Below are positions 24,976 through 35,591 of a stretch of DNA of 64,000 nt, one piece after another. Numbering within the stretch: the stretch's first letter is position 1; each line of letters opens with the position of its first letter. Made by a program: the position numbers and the translations under genes. The stretch comes from Enterobacter chengduensis (GTDB lineage: Bacteria; Pseudomonadota; Gammaproteobacteria; Enterobacterales; Enterobacteriaceae): the NCBI RefSeq assembly GCF_001984825.2, contig NZ_CP043318.1:2108001-2172000 (forward strand). Reading direction: 5' to 3'. Below the pieces are notes generated by a model. The model was given only the letters and a program-made list of their open reading frames with translations, ran no database searches and was not told where the DNA came from.

Positions 24976-25566
24976 TTACTGTTCAATCTGGTGATGAATA
25001 AAGCGATTGAACTGAAATTGCAGCGAATTAATCATCTGGGAAGACCAGCGGACTGCACTGTTTTCGGGCAGGGTTTGCGGCATCCAGACGGCGTAAGCAA
25101 ACAGCGCCATGCACAGCACGCGCTCAAGCTGGTTCCCTTTCTGCGGGGCCAGGATGGGAAAACGGAAGCGCCAGCGGCAGGGCCACAGCAGCGGTACGCC
25201 CGCAGGCGTCAGCATATCGGCCAGGATATGGCTTAAATAGCCCAGCACCATCCCCTGGATGGCGTCGGCGGGGACGATCCAGCTTTCGGGCACTTTTAAA
25301 TAGAAAAGCGTCAGCAGGCCAAACACGGCCAGCAGGCTGTGCGTAAACCCCCGGTGGCCGAACGCGCGGGCGATGGGTTTTGACACCCACTTCAGACGCT
25401 GTCCGAGGAAGGATTTAGGGTGGTCAATGTCGGGCAGCAGGCAGGTCAAAACGGCGGAAGGGACAACATGCCACCAGTCCCCCTGTGCCAGCACGGGGGT
25501 GAGTTCAGCGTTTTTGGCAAATACTGCGCACGCGATAGAAAAAAGCAGGTGGCCTTCCGCCGTCAT
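24976..25566 (-). CDS. ydjM: LexA-regulated membrane-bound metal-dependent hydrolase YdjM family protein
   Basis: An inner-membrane protein of the YdjM/LexA-binding (DUF457) family with histidine-rich motifs: EGHLLFSIACAVFA at the N-terminus, LLPDIDHPKSFLGQRLKW near residue 43 and FGHRGFTHSLLAVF near residue 69, which look like metal ligands. The start at 25566 (MTAEGHLL) gives 196 residues, as in E. coli; an upstream start would add 4. LexA boxes lie within 35 bases upstream. Enzymatic activity is predicted and not established. Confidence 0.94.
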   Translation of the reverse strand: MTAEGHLLFSIACAVFAKNAELTPVLAQGDWWHVVPSAVLTCLLPDIDHPKSFLGQRLKWVSKPIARAFGHRGFTHSLLAVFGLLTLFYLKVPESWIVPADAIQGMVLGYLSHILADMLTPAGVPLLWPCRWRFRFPILAPQKGNQLERVLCMALFAYAVWMPQTLPENSAVRWSSQMINSLQFQFNRFIHHQIEQ

Positions 25567-25580
25567 GATAAAACCCACAA

Positions 25581-25600
25581 AACTGTCAATTCATACAGTA
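25581..25600 (-). promoter_or_regulatory. LexA (SOS) box upstream of ydjM
   Basis: AACTGTCAATTCATACAGTA contains CTG-N10-CAG with good flanks, 14 bases before the ydjM start. A second, half-preserved copy ends in ATACAGTA at 25618 and has lost the left CTG. E. coli ydjM also has two LexA sites. Confidence 0.88.
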
Positions 25601-25667
25601 TAGGGTTTTTATACAGTAGGCGGAAGAGGTGACGGTGTAACTGTTTGTCACAAACCGGAGAAGGGCG

Positions 25668-26339
25668 TTAACCGCCCTTGAGTGCCTGCGCCGTCAGTTC
25701 TGCCAGCGAATTCAGCTTCACATCGGCAAGCGCAAACCGGGGATCGTGACGGCCTTCTTCCGCAGGCACCACAATGGAGCGCATCCGCGCGGCTTTAGAG
25801 GCCACCATGCCGTTAACAGAATCCTCCAGCGCAACGCAGTTGAGGGGATCGAGTCCCAGCTTTGCGGCACAGTCCAGGTAGACCTGCGGATGGGGCTTGC
25901 TGTAAGGCAGCTTCTCCGCGGACGCCAGGGCGTCGAAACTGTCGCGCAGTTCAAACATCGTGAGCACTTTTTCCAGCATATGCAGCGGCGACGCCGAGGC
26001 CAGTCCCACCGTCAGCCCCTGTGCCTTGCACAGCGCCACGGCCTCGCGCACGCCGGGCAGCAGTGGTCTGTTCTCTTCCACTAAAGAGATGGCGCGGCTG
26101 ATAATGCGCGCGGTCACCTCATCGCGGTCGGGACCCACCCACGGCTGTTGGGCAAACCAAAGGTCAACCACCATATCGATGCGCAGGCCCAGCGTATCGG
26201 GGAGTTCATTACGGCGGCTGATATCCACGCCCAGGCTGGCCATAACGTCCAGTTCGGCGCGATCCCACAGCGGTTCGGAATCGATCAGTAATCCATCCAT
26301 GTCAAAAATTGCGGCAAGAATTTTGCGCGGTGTCGACAT
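25668..26339 (-). CDS. hxpB: Hexitol/2-deoxyglucose-6-phosphate phosphatase (HAD family, YniC)
   Basis: Cytoplasmic HAD sugar phosphatase that acts on hexitol phosphates and 2-deoxyglucose-6-phosphate in E. coli. The nucleophile Asp lies in motif I AIFDMDGLLIDSEPLW near residue 12. Motif II is GLASASPLHM near residue 109, the Lys is in KPHPQVYLD near residue 146, and motif IV is ALEDSVNGM near residue 169. A GTG at 26342 and an ATG at 26339 are both in frame; ATG is preferred because it lies 8 bases after AAGGAG and matches the E. coli start (223 aa). Confidence 0.95.
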   Translation of the reverse strand: MSTPRKILAAIFDMDGLLIDSEPLWDRAELDVMASLGVDISRRNELPDTLGLRIDMVVDLWFAQQPWVGPDRDEVTARIISRAISLVEENRPLLPGVREAVALCKAQGLTVGLASASPLHMLEKVLTMFELRDSFDALASAEKLPYSKPHPQVYLDCAAKLGLDPLNCVALEDSVNGMVASKAARMRSIVVPAEEGRHDPRFALADVKLNSLAELTAQALKGG

Positions 26340-26487
26340 CACAACGTCTCCTTTTCCAGGGGGTTCGACAGACGATACGTGCTAAGCACACTCTGCAATT
26401 TAGCATATTGCCTTTAAAGAGCGGGCGAAATTGATGACCAGCAGGTAGACTTAGGCACAAATAACGCGTCTTTATGAAGAGGAACTG

Positions 26488-27024
26488 ATGACGTATCAAC
26501 AAGCTGGACGCATTGCGGTCTTAAAACGTATTGCTGGCTGGGTAATTTTTATTCCTGCCGTCATTTCTACGCTGATTTCCGTGCTCAAATTTATGTACGA
26601 TCACAGCGAAAAACAGCCGGGCATCAATGCGGTAATGCTTGATTTCGCGCATGTCATGATTGAGATGATGCGTTTTAATACGCCATTTTTGAATGTCTTC
26701 TGGTTTAACTCACCCACCCCGGATTTTCATCAACAGCTGAATATCGGCTTTTGGGTGATATACGCCCTGATCTTTGTCGCGCTGGCCTTGCAGGCCTCTG
26801 GCGCGAGAATGAGCCGCCAGACGCGCTTTTTACGCGAGGGGGTTGAGGATCAGTTGATTCTGGAGCAGGCCAAAGGCCCGGAGGGCATGAGCCGGGAGCA
26901 GATTGAATCCCGCATTGTTGTGCCGCGCCACACCATTTTCCTGCAGATTTTCCCGCTGTATGTCCTTCCCGTGATTATCATTGTGGCGGGATACTTTTTC
27001 TTCTCACTGCTCGGTTTTCTTTAA
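26488..27024 (+). CDS. yniB: YniB family inner-membrane protein
   Basis: A 178-residue membrane protein of unknown function, the same length as E. coli YniB. Hydrophobic segments lie at about residues 15-35, 80-100 and 150-175; the last is strongly hydrophobic. The central soluble part (SRQTRFLREGVEDQLILEQA) is charged and well conserved. GAGGAAC is the ribosome-binding site. It is divergent from hxpB and convergent with yniA. Confidence 0.92.
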   Translation: MTYQQAGRIAVLKRIAGWVIFIPAVISTLISVLKFMYDHSEKQPGINAVMLDFAHVMIEMMRFNTPFLNVFWFNSPTPDFHQQLNIGFWVIYALIFVALALQASGARMSRQTRFLREGVEDQLILEQAKGPEGMSREQIESRIVVPRHTIFLQIFPLYVLPVIIIVAGYFFFSLLGFL

Positions 27025-27060
27025 CCGATACGGGGGGCGGCAAGGCCACCCGTTCGCGTC

Positions 27061-27921
27061 TCAGGCGGCAAGCATGCGCTCAAGCGCCCGCTGGGCGTTA
27101 ACCAGGTGTTCTCCGCCAAAAAGAATGGCACGGTTCATCAGCGTATAAAGCTGATACACCGGCTGGCGGTCGAGGAAGCCGGGCGGCAGAGGGGAGACAG
27201 ACTGATATCCGTCGTAAATTTGCGGCGGCTGCTCAGGATGCAGCGGCAGCATGGCCAGGTCGCACTCTCTGTCACCCCAGTAGCAGGCCGGGTCGAAGAT
27301 GTAAGGGCCGTTGGGACCCAGCGCGCAGTTATCGGACCACAAATCGCCGTGAAGCAGAGACGCCTGAGGCTGGTGGGATGCCAGACGCTGTTGAACGTGC
27401 TCGACAATCGCATCAATATTGCCAAATTCCAGCCCTTTCTCGGCGGCAAGCTCTAGCTGCCAGCCAATGCGCTGCTCGGCAAAAAATGTCGACCAGCGGC
27501 GCTGCCAGGCGTTAGGCTGTGGCGTGGTGGAGAGATCGTTGTCAAAATCGAGACCAAACTGCGGCTGGTCACTCCATTGATGCAGGCGCGCGAGCTGTTG
27601 GCCGAGGATAAAGGCGTTATGGGCATCCAGCGGGCGGGCGGGGAGATATTCCATGACCAGGAAACTGTAGTCGCGGTCGCTCCCCACGGCCAGAACCTGC
27701 GGAACCGTCACCGTTTTACTGCGCGATAAGAGCTCCAGCTGGTCGGCTTCGGCGGTGAATATCGCAAGCAGCTCGCGCTCGTCGCATTTAACGAAGAGAT
27801 CGCGTCCTGCGTAGCGCAAATGCCACGCGGCGTGGATCTCACCGCCCGGCAGTTCGTTACGCAGTTCAATTTCACCTTCGCCAAGTTGCTCACGTAAAAG
27901 ATGACTGATAGCCTGCCACAT
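27061..27921 (-). CDS. yniA: Fructosamine kinase family protein YniA
   Basis: A 286-residue protein-kinase-like enzyme of the fructosamine/ketosamine 3-kinase family, thought to phosphorylate glycated amines and so help remove sugar damage. ATP-site features are the lysine in GRDLFVKCDERE near residue 42, the catalytic loop LLHGDLWSDNCALG near residue 190 and the metal-binding IFDPACYWGDRECDLAML near residue 208. The length equals that of E. coli YniA. The physiological substrate is not certain. Confidence 0.94.
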   Translation of the reverse strand: MWQAISHLLREQLGEGEIELRNELPGGEIHAAWHLRYAGRDLFVKCDERELLAIFTAEADQLELLSRSKTVTVPQVLAVGSDRDYSFLVMEYLPARPLDAHNAFILGQQLARLHQWSDQPQFGLDFDNDLSTTPQPNAWQRRWSTFFAEQRIGWQLELAAEKGLEFGNIDAIVEHVQQRLASHQPQASLLHGDLWSDNCALGPNGPYIFDPACYWGDRECDLAMLPLHPEQPPQIYDGYQSVSPLPPGFLDRQPVYQLYTLMNRAILFGGEHLVNAQRALERMLAA

Positions 27922-28026
27922 GTTGTCTCTCCCATGTTGTCTGCCAGATCATAAAGTTAGCGCATAACAGCGGTAAAAAAATACGAACTAACGCACACCT
28001 GAGCGGTTTACATTCATGCTGCGCAC

Positions 28027-28317
28027 TTATTGTTCTTTTTTCCGCCAGTTCTCCCAGGTATCCACGTCAATGTCGGCAGGCTTGTCGGTCACGCTCTCCA
28101 CCAGGCTGGCGGCCAGCGCATGAACCTCTTCCTGGCTCAGGGCGCTGATGAGACCAAATGCCAGCGTGCCTAAATCATGAATATTGCCCTCGTCATCCGT
28201 CAGCGTGAGGAGAAAATTAGCCCGGGTGAAGGCATTATTGAGCTCGTTGAGCTCGGTCAGGGATGCTTCATGAAGGTTGATGGCCACGACGTAACGTGTG
28301 ATGTCACCACTGCTCAT
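28027..28317 (-). CDS. ydiZ: YdiZ, small GhoS/DUF2622-family protein
   Basis: A 96-residue cytoplasmic protein matching E. coli YdiZ in length and N-terminus (DITRYVVAINLHEASLTELNELN). I believe it falls in the same family as GhoS, the endoribonuclease antitoxin of the type V GhoT-GhoS system, but no GhoT-like small membrane toxin is adjacent. The role is therefore unassigned. GAGGTG lies 5 bases before the ATG. Confidence 0.85.
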   Translation of the reverse strand: MSSGDITRYVVAINLHEASLTELNELNNAFTRANFLLTLTDDEGNIHDLGTLAFGLISALSQEEVHALAASLVESVTDKPADIDVDTWENWRKKEQ

Positions 28318-28423
28318 AATTCACCTCATTGTTATCATGGAAGTTTTCTTAGCATAGTCGATAGTTTGCGTTTGGCGACTCGGCGAGTGCATTCCCCTTC
28401 GTAAACACGAAGGGGAACCGGCG

Positions 28424-29356
28424 TTAATTTCGGGACAGGTAATCGACGATTTTTTGGGTATCGGCAAGCGAACAAAGGCGCGTGCCCTGGTTGATGGTTG
28501 CGGCGCTACCCGCCGCCACGCCGTAGCGCGTCATTTCCAGCAGAGAGGCGCCCTGCGCCAGTTTTAGCGTCATCGCGCCCACCATGCTGTCGCCAGCGCC
28601 AACCGTGCTCTGGCTCTTCATCGGCGGTGGGACAACCTGAACGGACGAGGTTTCGTCGACGGCCAGCGCCCCCTGAGGCCCGAGGGAGACGACGACGCGT
28701 CGCGCTTTGCCGCTGCGTACCAGCTCCTGCGCGGCAGTGCGAACATCATCAGGCTGCGTCAGTTCGCGCTTGACCAGCGCGCTTAACTCTTTCTGGTTTG
28801 GTTTAACCAGTTCCAGATTGCCCGGCACCAGCGCCGCCTCGAGGGCCTCGCCGCTGCTGTCGACAATGCAGCGGATACCGCGCTGCTGCGCGGCCTGAAT
28901 CAGCGCCGTGAAATTTTCCGTACTAACGCCGGGCGGCAGGCTGCCGCTAACCACCAGCAGCGCGCCGCTTTCTATCGTCAACACTTTCTCTTCAAGCTGA
29001 CGAAACTCGTCATCGCTCAGTTTTGCGCCCGGCATGACGAAACGGTACTGCTCGCCGCTTGATTCGACGTGGACATGCAGGTTTTGCCGCGTCCAGTCTT
29101 TGGCTTCGACGGTCTCGACGGCCACCTGTTCATCTGCCAGCAGAGAGACCAGGTGCTCACCGGTGGCACCGCCCGCGGGGAAAATGGCCGTGGCTTTGCC
29201 GCCGAGGTGCGTTATGGCGCGCGCCACGTTGATACCTCCGCCGCCGGGTTCAAAGACCGGGGCGCTACAGCGCAATTTACCTTCCGGGTAAATCTGCGGC
29301 GTCAGGGTAGCGGAGTCAAGGGAAGGGGAGAGCGTCAGGGTGTAGATAGAAACCAT
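28424..29356 (-). CDS. pfkB: 6-phosphofructokinase II
   Basis: Minor phosphofructokinase of the ribokinase (PfkB) family, which phosphorylates fructose-6-phosphate with ATP. Signatures are FEPGGGGINVARAITHLGG near residue 36 and the C-terminal STVGAGDSMVGAMTLKL near residue 248 with catalytic Asp. GSLPPGV near residue 138 is the family's second block. Two in-frame ATGs are adjacent; that at 29356 sits 5 bases from GGAGG and gives 310 residues, close to the 309 of E. coli, so I choose it. Confidence 0.96.
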   Translation of the reverse strand: MVSIYTLTLSPSLDSATLTPQIYPEGKLRCSAPVFEPGGGGINVARAITHLGGKATAIFPAGGATGEHLVSLLADEQVAVETVEAKDWTRQNLHVHVESSGEQYRFVMPGAKLSDDEFRQLEEKVLTIESGALLVVSGSLPPGVSTENFTALIQAAQQRGIRCIVDSSGEALEAALVPGNLELVKPNQKELSALVKRELTQPDDVRTAAQELVRSGKARRVVVSLGPQGALAVDETSSVQVVPPPMKSQSTVGAGDSMVGAMTLKLAQGASLLEMTRYGVAAGSAATINQGTRLCSLADTQKIVDYLSRN

Positions 29357-29651
29357 CATTACCTCCTTTTAGCATGGGTTACTTTTAGTCTGGCACCATT
29401 TATCAGGAAGGCAATGTAAATAACAGTATGATTTTAAATATGAATACTGAATAAAATTAAGGCTGGAGATATATAAAATAAAACGCTTTTTGGGATCGTT
29501 CTTATTCAAAAAATGAAATAAGAAATCATTGCTATGTTATTTGCGGCTTTTTATAATTTGTTACCTTTCTCTGGACGCCTTGTCATTGATCCTCAAGAAA
29601 GATTCCGGGACCGTGTGGTCTCTTTTTTTGTTGTACGGACTCCTTAATAAA
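29357..29651 (+). other. pfkB-ydiY intergenic region and long ydiY leader
   Basis: AT-rich. It holds an inverted repeat TTCTTATTCA/TGAAATAAGAA (29499-29524) and, near the end, a terminator-like hairpin listed separately. Promoters for divergent pfkB and ydiY must lie here, but none is clear by eye. Confidence 0.45.
29607..29629 (+). terminator. Terminator-like hairpin just upstream of ydiY (possible attenuator)
   Basis: GGGACC-GTGT-GGTCTC (five Watson-Crick pairs plus one G-U) followed by seven T, ending 22 bases before the ydiY start codon. An intrinsic terminator in that place would stop most transcripts unless antiterminated. The stem is short, so efficiency is uncertain. Confidence 0.5.
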
Positions 29652-30410
29652 ATGAAGCTTTTAAAGACAGTGCCCGCTGCATTGATGCTGGCGGGTGGCG
29701 TGTTTGCGGCTATGAACGCGACCGCCGATGATTCCGTTTTTACTGTCATGGACGATCCTTCCTCCGCGAAAAAACCGTTTGAAGGTAACCTGAACGCCGG
29801 GTATCTGGCACAATCCGGTAACACCAAAAGCTCTTCTCTGACGGCGGACAGTACGCTCACCTGGTACGGTAACACCACCGCCTGGTCTCTGTGGGGTAAC
29901 GCCAGTAATACTTCCGCTAATGACGAACGTTCTTCCGAGAAATATGCGGTTGGCGGACGTAGCCGTTACAACATGACCGACTATGACTACCTGTTTGGGC
30001 AGGCGAGCTGGTTAACCGACCGTTACAACGGTTATCGCCAGCGTGATGTGTTCACCGCCGGTTACGGTCGCCAGTTCCTGAACGGTCCGGTACACAGCCT
30101 GCGCTTTGAATTCGGTCCGGGTGTGCGTTATGACGAGTACACCAATGGCGATACCAAAACCCAGCCGCTCGGTTACGCTTCCGGTACCTACGCCTGGCAG
30201 ATGACTGACAACACCAAATTTACCCAGGGTGTTTCTGTCTTTGGTGCCGACGATACGACGCTGAACTCTGAAACGGCGCTGAACGTGGCTATCAACGAAC
30301 ACTTTGGTCTTAAAGTGGCCTACAACGTCACCTGGAACTCTTCCCCACCAGAATCTGCGCCGGATCACACCGATCGCAGAACCACGGTTTCACTGGGTTA
30401 TAGAATGTAA
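29652..30410 (+). CDS. ydiY: YdiY, DUF481 outer-membrane beta-barrel protein
   Basis: A 252-residue secreted protein, the same length as E. coli YdiY. It has a signal peptide (MKLLKTVPAALMLAGGVFAAMNATA, cleaved near residue 25), then a DUF481 domain of alternating aromatic/polar strands (GNLNAGYLAQSGNTKSSSLT near residue 43). It ends in the strand TTVSLGYRM, which fits an outer-membrane barrel. The function is acid-inducible or unknown in E. coli. The start at 29652 follows ACTCC only and has no good ribosome-binding site. The longer upstream frame runs through the leader hairpin and has no family similarity. Confidence 0.92.
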   Translation: MKLLKTVPAALMLAGGVFAAMNATADDSVFTVMDDPSSAKKPFEGNLNAGYLAQSGNTKSSSLTADSTLTWYGNTTAWSLWGNASNTSANDERSSEKYAVGGRSRYNMTDYDYLFGQASWLTDRYNGYRQRDVFTAGYGRQFLNGPVHSLRFEFGPGVRYDEYTNGDTKTQPLGYASGTYAWQMTDNTKFTQGVSVFGADDTTLNSETALNVAINEHFGLKVAYNVTWNSSPPESAPDHTDRRTTVSLGYRM

Positions 30411-30417
30411 TAAAGGC

Positions 30418-30439
30418 GGGCCGACGATAATGTCGGCCC
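30418..30439 (+). terminator. Hairpin terminator after ydiY
   Basis: GGGCCGAC-GATAAT-GTCGGCCC stem 7 bases after the ydiY stop. The following T-run is poor (GTTTAGT). Confidence 0.65.
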
Positions 30440-30490
30440 GTTTAGTGTCTGGGGTCTTGTGGCGTCCCTTCTGCTGACCCGTATGCGCCC

Positions 30491-30598
30491 CTAGCCCCAA
30501 TTCATTGCCGCCCAACGGAGTAGCAGCATTGCGCCGCAGATGGCAATCAGCACCAGCACCATTTTCCAGTGTTTTACGGCAAATCGTTTTGTTGGCAT
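30491..30598 (-). CDS. yniD: Small inner-membrane protein YniD
   Basis: A 35-residue single-span membrane protein (MPTKRFAVKHWKMVLVLIAI...AAMNWG). It matches E. coli YniD at nearly all positions, including the basic N-terminus, the HWKM turn and the LLLRWAAM segment. One hydrophobic helix spans residues 13-28. The function is unknown. It is convergent with ydiY, and its ATG lies at 30598 with AAGGATTAGGTT upstream. Confidence 0.93.
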   Translation of the reverse strand: MPTKRFAVKHWKMVLVLIAICGAMLLLRWAAMNWG

Positions 30599-30696
30599 AA
30601 CCTAATCCTTGTTCGTTGATATCCTCAGTCTACCAAACAGGGCCGAAATATGCCCCTTCTCAGGAACGATTGGGTTATGCCAGCGCAGGTTTTAGC

Positions 30697-30789
30697 TCAG
30701 AACCAGTGGAATCGTTCGGCGAGAATCAACAATAAACCGGTGGCGGAAAGGATGTTCAATATCACAACCGTTCTACTGGATACGTTCAT
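30697..30789 (-). CDS. yncL: Small stress-type membrane protein, YncL-like
   Basis: A 30-residue reading frame (MNVSSRTVVILNILSATGLL... ending ERFHWF) with AAAGGTG 6 bases before the ATG. One hydrophobic helix covers residues 8-22 and the tail is aromatic. From memory it closely resembles E. coli YncL (31 aa, MNVSSRTVV at the N-terminus), a stress-induced membrane protein. E. coli yncL is, I believe, at a different locus. The name is therefore likely but not certain. It lies about 100 bases upstream of yniD on the same strand. Confidence 0.7.
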   Translation of the reverse strand: MNVSSRTVVILNILSATGLLLILAERFHWF

Positions 30790-30999
30790 GGTATGCACCT
30801 TTGGGTTTAAAGACCTGTTCAAGAGTAGCCCAGCATCGCGAGAATGCGAGGGGCGGGAATATGCGACCTGCAAATTCATGCGAACGTGCCAGCAGATCAA
30901 TCTGCCGGCAGAGGGTGCAATCTCCCTTTTGTTAGTGTTAACATTGCAAGGCTTACCGTAAATTCGACGTTGTCTGATTTTTCGGCAGGTGAATGATGA
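30790..30999. other. Intergenic region upstream of the thrS leader
   Basis: It should hold the promoters of the YncL-like gene (minus) and of thrS (plus). No site was resolved with confidence and no gene is seen. Confidence 0.4.
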
Positions 31000-31113
31000 C
31001 GAACCAATTTGACGATTGTTGGTCAGATGGTGTCGTAATCTATTGTCAAATCACGATTATTTTCTTTGTATATGCTCTTATGTGTGGGGCATCACTGCAA
31101 ATAAGGATATAAA
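31000..31113 (+). promoter_or_regulatory. thrS leader with putative ThrRS translational operator
   Basis: ATTTGAC (31007-31013) pairs with GTCAAAT (31045-31051). Inside, AGAT/ATCT (31025-31041) closes a 9-base loop that contains CGT, the threonine anticodon triplet. In E. coli ThrRS binds tRNA-like arms in this leader and blocks ribosome binding. The AAGGA ribosome-binding site and ATG follow, as in E. coli. The fold is by eye only. Confidence 0.6.
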
Positions 31114-33042
31114 ATGCCTGTAATTACTCTTCCTGACGGCAGTCAACGCCATTTCGACCGTCCTGTTAGCCCAATGGATGTTGCCCTGGACATTGGTCCG
31201 GGTCTCGCGAAAGCGACTATCGCTGGCCGTGTTAACGGTGAGCTGGTGGATGCGTCAGATCTGATTGAAAACGATGCGACGCTTGCAATCATCACCGCGA
31301 AAGACGAAGACGGTCTGGAGATCATTCGTCACTCCTGCGCGCACCTGTTAGGCCATGCTATCAAGCAGCTGTGGCCAAACACCAAAATGGCGATCGGTCC
31401 GGTTATCGACAATGGTTTCTACTACGACGTTGACCTTGACCACACCCTGACTCAGGAAGATATCGACGCGCTCGAAAAACGCATGCACGAGCTCGCCGAA
31501 ACCAACTATGACGTCATCAAGAAGAAAGTCAGCTGGCACGAAGCGCGTGAAACCTTCGTGAAGCGCGGCGAGAGCTACAAGGTCTCTATTCTTGACGAAA
31601 ACATTTCGCATGATGACAAGCCTGGCTTGTACCATCACGAAGAATACGTCGACATGTGCCGTGGACCGCACGTGCCGAACATGCGCTTCTGTCATCACTT
31701 TAAGCTGATGAAGATCGCGGGCGCCTACTGGCGTGGCGACAGCAACAACAAAATGTTGCAGCGTATTTATGGTACCGCGTGGGCCGATAAAAAAGCCCTG
31801 AACGCGTACCTGCTGCGCCTGGAAGAGGCGGCGAAGCGTGACCACCGTAAAATCGGTAAGCAGCTTGACCTGTATCACATGCAGGAAGAAGCGCCGGGTA
31901 TGGTGTTCTGGCATAACGACGGCTGGACCATCTTCCGTGAACTGGAAACTTTCGTACGCTCCAAGCTGAAAGAGTACCAGTATCAGGAAGTGAAAGGCCC
32001 GTTCATGATGGACCGTGTGCTGTGGGAAAAAACCGGCCACTGGGACAACTACAAAGATGCGATGTTTACCACCTCGTCTGAGAACCGTGAATACTGCATC
32101 AAGCCAATGAACTGCCCGGGCCACGTTCAGATCTTCAACCAGGGTCTGAAATCCTACCGCGACCTGCCGCTGCGTATGGCGGAGTTCGGTAGCTGCCACC
32201 GTAATGAGCCATCAGGTGCGCTGCACGGTCTGATGCGTGTACGTGGCTTTACGCAGGATGATGCGCATATCTTCTGTACTGAAGATCAGGTTCGTGACGA
32301 AGTTAACGCCTGTATTCGTATGGTCTACGATATGTACAGCACCTTTGGCTTCGAGAAGATCGTGGTCAAACTCTCAACGCGTCCGGAAAAACGTATCGGT
32401 AGCGATGAGACATGGGATCGCGCGGAAGCGGATCTCGCCGTGGCGCTGGAAGAGAACGGCATTCCGTTCGAATACCAGCTGGGCGAGGGCGCATTCTACG
32501 GTCCGAAAATTGAATTTACCCTGTATGACTGCCTCGATCGCGCATGGCAGTGCGGTACTGTACAGCTGGACTTCTCCCTGCCGCAGCGTTTAAGCGCCTC
32601 TTATGTTGGCGAAGACAACGAGCGTCAGGTACCGGTTATGATTCACCGTGCGATTCTCGGTTCCCTGGAGCGCTTCATCGGCATCCTGACCGAAGAGTTC
32701 GCTGGCTTCTTCCCAACCTGGCTTGCGCCAGTGCAGGTGGTGGTGATGAACATTACCGATTCTCAGGCAGATTACGTTAAAGAATTGACGCAGAAACTAC
32801 AAAATGCGGGCATTCGCGTAAAAGCAGACTTGAGAAATGAGAAGATTGGCTTTAAAATCCGCGAGCACACTTTACGTCGTGTCCCGTATATGTTGGTCTG
32901 TGGTGATAAAGAGGTGGAAGCAGGCAAAGTTGCCGTTCGCACCCGCCGTGGTAAAGACCTGGGCAGCTTGGACGTAAGTGAAGTGATTGAGAAGCTGCAA
33001 CAAGAGATTCGCAGCCGCAGTCTTCAACAACTGGAGGAATAA
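31114..33042 (+). CDS. thrS: Threonine--tRNA ligase
   Basis: Class II aminoacyl-tRNA synthetase, cytoplasmic. The 642 residues equal E. coli ThrRS in length and order: TGS domain (1-60), editing domain with [10 protein letters not shown] near residue 73, catalytic core with the zinc cysteine in MNCPGH near residue 334 and histidines at about 385 and 511, and the anticodon-binding C-terminal domain ([10 protein letters not shown] onward). The first gene of the translation cluster, it represses its own translation. Its stop overlaps the infC ribosome-binding site. Confidence 0.98.
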   Translation: MPVITLPDGSQRHFDRPVSPMDVALDIGPGLAKATIAGRVNGELVDASDLIENDATLAIITAKDEDGLEIIRHSCAHLLGHAIKQLWPNTKMAIGPVIDNGFYYDVDLDHTLTQEDIDALEKRMHELAETNYDVIKKKVSWHEARETFVKRGESYKVSILDENISHDDKPGLYHHEEYVDMCRGPHVPNMRFCHHFKLMKIAGAYWRGDSNNKMLQRIYGTAWADKKALNAYLLRLEEAAKRDHRKIGKQLDLYHMQEEAPGMVFWHNDGWTIFRELETFVRSKLKEYQYQEVKGPFMMDRVLWEKTGHWDNYKDAMFTTSSENREYCIKPMNCPGHVQIFNQGLKSYRDLPLRMAEFGSCHRNEPSGALHGLMRVRGFTQDDAHIFCTEDQVRDEVNACIRMVYDMYSTFGFEKIVVKLSTRPEKRIGSDETWDRAEADLAVALEENGIPFEYQLGEGAFYGPKIEFTLYDCLDRAWQCGTVQLDFSLPQRLSASYVGEDNERQVPVMIHRAILGSLERFIGILTEEFAGFFPTWLAPVQVVVMNITDSQADYVKELTQKLQNAGIRVKADLRNEKIGFKIREHTLRRVPYMLVCGDKEVEAGKVAVRTRRGKDLGSLDVSEVIEKLQQEIRSRSLQQLEE

Positions 33043-33588
<546 letters not shown>

Positions 33589-33605
33589 GCCTTCAAGTAG
33601 CATTT

Positions 33606-33631
33606 CCTGTGGAGCCTTTGTGCTTCACAGG
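33606..33631 (+). promoter_or_regulatory. Hairpin in the infC-rpmI spacer, L20 autoregulatory element
   Basis: CCTGTGGAGC-CTTTGT-GCTTCACAGG followed by TTTTGTT lies between infC and rpmI. In E. coli ribosomal protein L20 binds a structure and pseudoknot in this spacer to repress rpmI and rplT. The role is transferred by position and shape. Confidence 0.65.
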
Positions 33632-33660
33632 TTTTGTTCGCCTGGGTTTCGTTTATTTAA

Positions 33661-33882
<222 letters not shown>

Positions 33883-33910
33883 GTCGTTTCGTTTAACTTT
33901 TTTAACTTAG

Positions 33911-34288
<378 letters not shown>

Positions 34289-34298
34289 GCCAGTTGAG

Positions 34299-34323
34299 AG
34301 AGGGAGCCTTGCTCCCTCTTTTC
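34299..34323 (+). terminator. Intrinsic terminator after rplT
   Basis: AGAGGGAGC-CTT-GCTCCCTCT stem followed by TTTTC. Confidence 0.9.
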
Positions 34324-34410
34324 ATTTAACACCATCCGAACATTGACTTTTACCCGTCCAGGCTTTTCAATAAGGTCTTAACGGTTTTTACCAGACAAGG
34401 TAACGCAAGC

Positions 34411-34455
34411 ATGAATGCTGCTATTTTCCGCTTCTTCTTTTACTTTAGCACCTGA
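34411..34455 (+). CDS. pheM: Phe attenuation leader peptide PheM
   Basis: A 14-residue leader peptide ([14 protein letters not shown]) with five phenylalanines. Ribosome stalling on Phe codons under charged tRNA-Phe shortage favours the antiterminator and so pheST expression. The sequence agrees with E. coli PheM. Unlike normal genes, its value lies in translation and not in its product. Confidence 0.95.
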
Positions 34456-34460
34456 TTTCA

Positions 34461-34528
34461 GGAGGCTAGCGCGTGAAAGATGAAACGAAAAACAGCGCCA
34501 GATAAGCCTCCCGATGGAGGCTTTTTTT
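34461..34528 (+). terminator. pheST attenuator (terminator and antiterminator)
   Basis: AGCCTCC-CGAT-GGAGGCT followed by TTTTTT (34505-34528) is the terminator. GGAGGCT at 34461-34467, right after the pheM stop, can pair with AGCCTCC at 34505-34511 to form the antiterminator. Confidence 0.9.
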
Positions 34529-34550
34529 GTGCCTGAATTTGAGAGAATAA

Positions 34551-35576
<1,026 letters not shown>

Positions 35577-35591
35577 GGGCAGGACAGAACA

